NCBI GenBank assembly: GCA_949296365.1
Contig: CASFPZ010000003.1
Span: 32,733 to 96,732, forward strand
Direction of reading: 5' to 3'
Origin: an uncultured Akkermansia sp.
GTDB lineage: Bacteria; Verrucomicrobiota; Verrucomicrobiia; Verrucomicrobiales; Akkermansiaceae
DNA length: 64,000 nt
The notes beneath the pieces are model-generated. The model worked only from the letters and a program-made list of their open reading frames with translations. It was not told the origin of the DNA and searched no databases. Position numbers and translations under genes: made by a program. Below are positions 59,669-64,000 of the stretch, in pieces. How positions within the stretch are numbered: the stretch's first letter is position 1; every line of letters begins with the position of its first letter.

Positions 59669-59984
59669 GATTCGAATAGATTAGGTTATAGACGGTTTAT
59701 GCCCCCCGTCCTTGGGTACGTGACTCTAAGTAAATACTTTTTTCATGAAAAGTGAAGCAGGAAAGAAAAAAATGTTTTTCACTATGACTTATCAATCAAA
59801 AATTCCCTTCTTCTGGAATCACTGGGAAAGTCGTTGATGGCCCCAAATAGGTGATCTAAATGAGATCAACATAAAAAATGACATGAACGGAAAATTTGGA
59901 TTGCTTTTTGGGAAAAATTACCCAAGAATGCTGCCCCGACGTTTTATCCTATTGGAGCTAAGATAAATTTTGGAGGCAGAAAGA
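59669..59984. other. Divergent promoter region between mce and rplS
   Basis: About 315 bases, AT-rich around 59740-59900, between the leftward decarboxylase operon and rplS. No open frame is supported. It should hold promoters for both directions. A GGAGG Shine-Dalgarno sequence at 59972-59976 lies eight bases before the rplS start ATG 59985. No leader with L19-binding structure is recognised. Confidence 0.5.
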
Positions 59985-60329
59985 ATGAACATCATCAACA
60001 AGATCGAACAGGAACAGCTCAAGCCTGAAGTAGAACATTTCAATGTAGGCGATACCGTGAAAGTCCACACTCGAGTTATTGAAGGTGGCAAGGAACGTAT
60101 TCAGGTTTTCCAGGGGATTGTTATTGGTCGCCGTGGTTCCGGCGTTAATGAGGCCTATACTGTCCGTAAGATTTCCTATGGAGAAGGCGTGGAACGTGTA
60201 TTCCCACTCCATACTCCCCGTGTTGCCAAGATTGAAATCGTTAATCGTGGCAAGGTGCGCCGTGCTAAACTGAACTACCTGCGCAATCGTATTGGTAAGG
60301 AAGCTCTTCAAGTGAAGTCTGCCAACTAA
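59985..60329 (+). CDS. rplS: 50S ribosomal protein L19
   Basis: 114 residues, located at the 30S-50S interface. The family motifs are [36 protein letters not shown] and [38 protein letters not shown]. The start ATG 59985 is chosen because of the GGAGG eight bases upstream and because the conserved protein begins near there; an upstream in-frame TTG at 59970 overlaps that site. The gene stands alone here, without the usual rpsP-rimM-trmD neighbours. Confidence 0.97.
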   Translation: MNIINKIEQEQLKPEVEHFNVGDTVKVHTRVIEGGKERIQVFQGIVIGRRGSGVNEAYTVRKISYGEGVERVFPLHTPRVAKIEIVNRGKVRRAKLNYLRNRIGKEALQVKSAN

Positions 60330-60360
60330 ATTCAGGGTTTTTGAGTTTCTCATAACATCA

Positions 60361-60397
60361 AAAAAAGGAGCAAGCCTCTCGACTTGCTCCTTTTTTT
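60361..60397 (+). terminator. Bidirectional terminator between rplS and nitroreductase
   Basis: GGAGCAAG (60367-60374) pairs with CTTGCTCC (60383-60390). A run of seven Ts follows on the plus strand (60391-60397), and six As precede the stem at 60361-60366, giving Ts on the minus strand for the convergent nitroreductase gene. Confidence 0.9.
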
Positions 60398-60465
60398 GTT
60401 CTGGTGGGGGATAGTTGTGTGTCGAATTAGGACAGACGTGACTCTATGCGGATGGTTTCTGTGGA

Positions 60466-61053
60466 CTATTTGTTGAAATGTCCTATGGGGTGATAGAGCA
60501 TGATGGTTTGTTGGCCTTGGAGTTTGAGGGATTTAGCAAGTTGGGATTTGTTCTTAATGGAGGCTTTGGGGCAAGTCGCGAGGTTGACGCCAGCGCAGAA
60601 GATGGAGATATTTTGAGAGACAATACCGGCGTCGATTGCCGCCCAGGATTGATTGGTGTCGGTAACTAGAATGAGGCAGATTGGTGCAGCCTGCTCAGGG
60701 CGAGCATCGCCTTGGCTAAGCGGTAGTAGTTGATGTTTTTTGTGGTCGTAAAGGTAGGAAACCTGCGGTGTGCAAACGTAGAGTTTAACATCCTGGCGAT
60801 TCATGGCTGACGGTGCGGTACGTTTCCCGGATTCTGGACGATTGATGCCGTTAGCTGCCCAGAGAAGGTCTGCTAAATCTTGTCGCGAGAGCTCTTTTGT
60901 GGCGAATTCTCGTGTCGATCGGCGCTTGGCAAATGCCTGCATGATGGTGTCGCCGCGTGTGAGATCGGGTTTGGGTAGTGAAATCGTATCAAGAGCCGAG
61001 GCTGTCATGAACAGAGTGGTACTGTAAAGTATTGTTAAGAGTAATGTTTTCAT
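60466..61053 (-). CDS. Exported nitroreductase-family (SagB-like) protein
   Basis: 195 residues of the FMN-dependent nitroreductase fold: FAKRRSTREFATKELSRQDLADLLWAANGINRP at the N-terminal half carries the conserved Arg-rich FMN-binding segment, and AIDAGIVSQNISIFCAGVNLATCPKA is the typical second region. A hydrophobic signal-like segment (1-21) suggests export, unusual for this cofactor class. The SagB-like branch includes dehydrogenases of thiazole/oxazole-modified peptides, but most members have unknown substrates. It is divergent from the GH3 gene. Confidence 0.85.
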   Translation of the reverse strand: MKTLLLTILYSTTLFMTASALDTISLPKPDLTRGDTIMQAFAKRRSTREFATKELSRQDLADLLWAANGINRPESGKRTAPSAMNRQDVKLYVCTPQVSYLYDHKKHQLLPLSQGDARPEQAAPICLILVTDTNQSWAAIDAGIVSQNISIFCAGVNLATCPKASIKNKSQLAKSLKLQGQQTIMLYHPIGHFNK

Positions 61054-61161
61054 AAAAAAGAGGAATAAAAATCAAATATAAATTACAATGGATTGATAGA
61101 GCATGTCTTATCATTGTCATATCATTGAAAGGTATGGTAGTTGTTGGCGTATTATGAAACG

Positions 61162-63501
61162 ATGTTTTTGGAAACAAGAAAAAGATATAGAGTGACTAGT
61201 GTCGTGGCTGTGGCTCTGGCATTAGGCTTGTGTATGGTAGATGGTAGTGCAGTAGAAACGTGGAAGGACAGCAATGCTCCAATCGAAAAACGTGTTGAAT
61301 CGCTGATGGCTCAAATGTCCCTTGAGGAAAAAGTGGCGCAGATGGACATGTTCAGTTTCTGGCGTGAAAAAGAATTTACGACCGAAGGGTTGGATAAAAC
61401 GTGTAGCGTAGGAGCGTGGATTGGCGAAGTAACTCCGGAACGCTACAACGAAATCCAGAAAAAATCAGAGTTATCTCGACTGAAAATCCCGTTTCTGGTG
61501 GGTGTGGATGCTGCTCATGGTCATGCTATTTTATCGGGCCGGACCGTGTATCCAACCTCTATTTCAATGGCGGCGACATTTAACCCGGAGTTGGTGCATG
61601 AGTGTGCTCGGTTGGCGGCTCGCGAGATTCGAAGTAGCGGCAACCACTGGACGTTTGCCCCTAGTCTCGATATTGTGCATGATGCCCGATGGGGACGTAC
61701 GGGGGAAACCTATGGCGAAGATCCGTTTTTGTCCTCGCGCCTTGCCGAGGCGGCTGTGACTGGCTTGCAAGGGAACCTGGATCCCAAAGAAAATGTAGCG
61801 GCTTGTGTAAAGCATTTTGTTGGCGGGGGGGCTTCGATCGGGGGCGTCAATCATGGAAATGCCGAAATATCGGAACGGATGCTGAGAAACGATTTTCTGC
61901 CTCCTTACCAAGCGGCTATCAATGCTGGGGTGTTGACGATTATGCCGGGCCATAATGACGTCAATGGCGTTCCGATGCATGCCAATAAGTGGCTGTTGAC
62001 TGATGTGGTCAAGAACGAATATGGCTTTAAGGGGTTCTACATCACCGATATGGGGGATATCGAGAATTTGCTGCCCGAACGTTTGCATGGTGTAGCTGTT
62101 GATCAAAAGGATGCTGTAAGACAAGGAATCAATGCTGGGATCGACATGCATATGTATTCGTGGGACAAATCTATGTTCATCGGGAACTTGGTGAATTTGG
62201 TAAAGGAGGGAAAAGTTGATGAAAGCCGGATTGACGATGCTGTGAGACGAATATTGTCTGTAAAGTTCAAGTTAGGGTTGTTTGAAAACCGATACGTTGA
62301 CCCGGCAAATGACAAATACAATACGCCTGAAGCTCAAAAGGCTGCATTGGAGGCTGCGAGACAGTGTATTGTTCTCTTGAAAAACAGCCAAAAACTTTTG
62401 CCTCTCGATGTTTCGAAATATAAGAAAATCCTGGTTACTGGCCCTAATGCCGATAATCAAGCGCATATGGGTGATTGGGCAAATCCGCAGCCCAAGGACC
62501 ATGTCCTCTCGATTTTACAAGGTTTGAAAAACGAACTGGATGGTAAGTGCGAAATTGTTTTCAGCAACAGTGGCAAAATCAAAGGAAAAAAATCTAATGT
62601 CACGGTTGAAACGACGGATCCTGTAACTCAATCTCGTGAACTGCGGGAAGGTGGAGAATTAAACGACTTTGCTATTCAAGATGCTGTCAAGAACGCACAT
62701 GACTGCGATTTGGTGGTAGCTGTGATCGGTGGATATGGCTTACGCTCTGATTGGGGAATGAGAACGTACGGTGAATCTGCCGATAGACCGTCGATCGATT
62801 TTTACGGCCGTCAAGCAGAACTTGTTCAACGTCTCTATGAAACGGGTAAACCGGTAATTGTCGTCATTGTCAATGGTAAACCGCTGAACAATCCATGGAT
62901 AACTCAACATATTCCCACCATAATCGATATGTGGGAACCTGGACAATTCGGCGCTCAGGCTTTGGCTGAAATCCTGGTGGGTAAAGTCAATCCTTCTGGT
63001 AAACTGCCTATTAGCATTCCGCAAACTGCTGGACATATCCCTGCCTATTACTATCAAACCTTCTCGCGAACACGTACCGGATATGGATTAGGATCGTCGC
63101 GAGCTGATGATAAAGTTGCCTTTGCTTTCGGTCATGGGCTGAGTTATACGGACTTCTCCTACCAATCTATGAAATTATCATCGGCAACCTTGAAGAAAGA
63201 CGAACCGTTGACGGTGTCGGTAGCGGTGAAAAATGAAGGAAAGAGGGCTGGGTACGAAACTGTGATGGTCTTTGTGCATGACGAAGTCTCTAGCGTTGTT
63301 ACTCCGATTCGCCGGTTGAAAGGGTTCAAAAAAGTTTGGTTGAATCCTGGTGAAACAAAAGAGGTGTCAATTGTCATCCCATTCCGCGAACTGGGCGTTT
63401 GGAACCAAGAAATGAAGCATGTCGTCGAACCTGGTGTCTTCGAAATTCAGGTTGGTCCTGCCTCGGATAACATTCTCCTGAAAAAGAAAATTTCGTACTG
63501 A
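61162..63501 (+). CDS. Secreted GH3 beta-glycosidase (beta-glucosidase-like)
   Basis: 779 residues with a signal peptide. GH3 layout: the TIM-like barrel has LVGVDAAHGH, RWGRTGETYGEDPF, AACVKHFVGGGASIGG and the nucleophile region GFYITDMGDIENL, with the Asp in ITDMG. The alpha/beta sandwich domain with the acid/base Glu region follows, and the C-terminal FnIII-like domain starts near ADDKVAFAFGHGLSYTDF. Beta-glucosidase or beta-xylosidase activity is typical. I used ATG 61162 since upstream TTG 61141 adds seven residues without signal character. It is transcribed alone; the gap before the next gene (63502-63713) shows nothing I can support. Confidence 0.93.
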   Translation: MFLETRKRYRVTSVVAVALALGLCMVDGSAVETWKDSNAPIEKRVESLMAQMSLEEKVAQMDMFSFWREKEFTTEGLDKTCSVGAWIGEVTPERYNEIQKKSELSRLKIPFLVGVDAAHGHAILSGRTVYPTSISMAATFNPELVHECARLAAREIRSSGNHWTFAPSLDIVHDARWGRTGETYGEDPFLSSRLAEAAVTGLQGNLDPKENVAACVKHFVGGGASIGGVNHGNAEISERMLRNDFLPPYQAAINAGVLTIMPGHNDVNGVPMHANKWLLTDVVKNEYGFKGFYITDMGDIENLLPERLHGVAVDQKDAVRQGINAGIDMHMYSWDKSMFIGNLVNLVKEGKVDESRIDDAVRRILSVKFKLGLFENRYVDPANDKYNTPEAQKAALEAARQCIVLLKNSQKLLPLDVSKYKKILVTGPNADNQAHMGDWANPQPKDHVLSILQGLKNELDGKCEIVFSNSGKIKGKKSNVTVETTDPVTQSRELREGGELNDFAIQDAVKNAHDCDLVVAVIGGYGLRSDWGMRTYGESADRPSIDFYGRQAELVQRLYETGKPVIVVIVNGKPLNNPWITQHIPTIIDMWEPGQFGAQALAEILVGKVNPSGKLPISIPQTAGHIPAYYYQTFSRTRTGYGLGSSRADDKVAFAFGHGLSYTDFSYQSMKLSSATLKKDEPLTVSVAVKNEGKRAGYETVMVFVHDEVSSVVTPIRRLKGFKKVWLNPGETKEVSIVIPFRELGVWNQEMKHVVEPGVFEIQVGPASDNILLKKKISY

Positions 63502-63713
63502 ACTCATGTCTGTAACACTCTAAACAAGGTCTTGACTGGCCAAGGTGGTACTGGGGCGTCACTCGACTGACGTTCCCTATCTCTTTCTCAAACTTCGACA
63601 ATGCTTTTGCCTGCGGATTTGAAACAGACCCCACTGAGGCATTTCTCGTATTTTTTTTCTTGTCATTCCCTTAAAGATCGTTTTTTTTTAATAGAAATTT
63701 GTTTCTCTTTACC

Positions 63714-64000
63714 ATGAAACTACGCCTCCCGCATTCTCTCAAAAGAGCTCTTTTACGCGTCTCTTCCTATTGCTCGTCAACGACAAAATCGGCTTCATCC
63801 GGTTTGTCCCTAGGGGGACATGTCGTTCTTGTTTCTCTCATGGCCGGGCTATCTGCTGGATTCGCCCAGGCCTGGGAACCAGAAGGTATTGAATACGACT
63901 ATCTGAATACAGGCGCCGCAGGACGAGGCGCTGTCAACGCCCCAGCAGAAGGGGCGGGCAACACTGTCATCAATTTTACTTCAGCCGGCGACGTTGGCGA
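63714..64000 (+). CDS. Secreted protein with extended signal region, 3' partial (autotransporter-like)
   Basis: Only the first 95 codons are in the window. The N-terminus is basic and long (RLPHSLKRALLRVSS) and precedes a hydrophobic segment about 35-52 residues in, ending in AGFAQAW. Extended signal regions of this form are common on large exported proteins, including autotransporters. After cleavage the sequence becomes rich in Gly, Ala, Asn and Thr (GAAGRGAVNAPAEGAGNTVINFTSAG), as in beta-helix passengers. The call as a large secreted or autotransporter protein is an inference from the N-terminus only. Confidence 0.6.
   Translation, partial: MKLRLPHSLKRALLRVSSYCSSTTKSASSGLSLGGHVVLVSLMAGLSAGFAQAWEPEGIEYDYLNTGAAGRGAVNAPAEGAGNTVINFTSAGDVG

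Noticed and set aside
1..64000. CRISPR arrays, insertion sequences, integrases, prophage
   Set aside because: No regularly spaced repeats of CRISPR size, no transposase or integrase motifs and no phage structural genes were found; the lone TOPRIM protein alone does not indicate a prophage.

Overview
The window looks like chromosome of a gut or mucosa-adapted Verrucomicrobiota bacterium, probably in or near the Akkermansia lineage. I infer this from the content: secreted glycosidases suited to host glycans (GH2, GH3, GH95, GH97, GH110, sialate O-acetylesterase), a succinate-to-propionate decarboxylase operon, a fused SecDF, a large extracellular protein with an autotransporter-like signal region, weak Shine-Dalgarno signals and moderate GC. 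No rRNA or other phylogenetic marker except rplS, rnhB and ssb is present, so the assignment is tentative.

Layout. 1-2403: CNNM/CorC-type membrane protein (cut at the left edge), rnhB and a YraN-family gene. 2551-6485: a GH2 enzyme with a strong terminator, divergent from a class A beta-lactamase. 6784-15821: an envelope region. A membrane Ser/Thr kinase whose ectodomain reading frame is broken near 7000 faces a run of secreted proteins and lipoproteins of unknown role, followed by an XRE regulator and a GYF-domain membrane protein. 15875-20008: a two-gene operon of a triple-hydrolase protein and a GH110 alpha-galactosidase. 20202-25033: DMT transporter, two identical tRNA-Lys(CTT) and one tRNA-Thr(CGT), a conserved hypothetical, a TOPRIM protein and a secreted six-hairpin-like enzyme. 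25481-27793 and 42381-44261: two paralogous Hsp70-ATPase fusions with DnaJ-C-terminal-like and ankyrin modules. 28061-38243: MATE pump, SecDF, dCMP deaminase, an LplT/PlsC-like fusion, SSB, a beta-helix-like fragment and a membrane protein with a SecD-like head domain. 38393-42161: oligopeptide ABC binding protein and two permeases without an ATPase. 44589-52509: sialate O-acetylesterase, small secreted protein, CinA, and a GH97-GH95 operon. 52771-59668: methylmalonyl-CoA epimerase, the four subunits of a sodium-pumping methylmalonyl-CoA decarboxylase, biotin ligase and a CoA-transferase. 59985-64000: rplS, a secreted nitroreductase, GH3 and the start of a large secreted protein.

How it fits together. 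The glycosidases and acetylesterases would trim alpha- and beta-galactose, fucose, glucose and acetyl groups from mucin-type or plant glycans outside the cytoplasm. Sugars are then fermented to succinate, and the 52.8-59.7 kb cluster carries the last steps: epimerase, decarboxylase coupled to Na+ export, biotin attachment and CoA transfer that regenerates succinyl-CoA. Methylmalonyl-CoA mutase is not in the window.

The least explained parts are the paired Hsp70/DnaJ-like/ankyrin proteins, one of which appears to have become membrane-anchored through a 70-base insertion, and the kinase plus envelope-protein cluster. Most gene calls rest on recognisable motifs; functions of the secreted hypotheticals are unknown.
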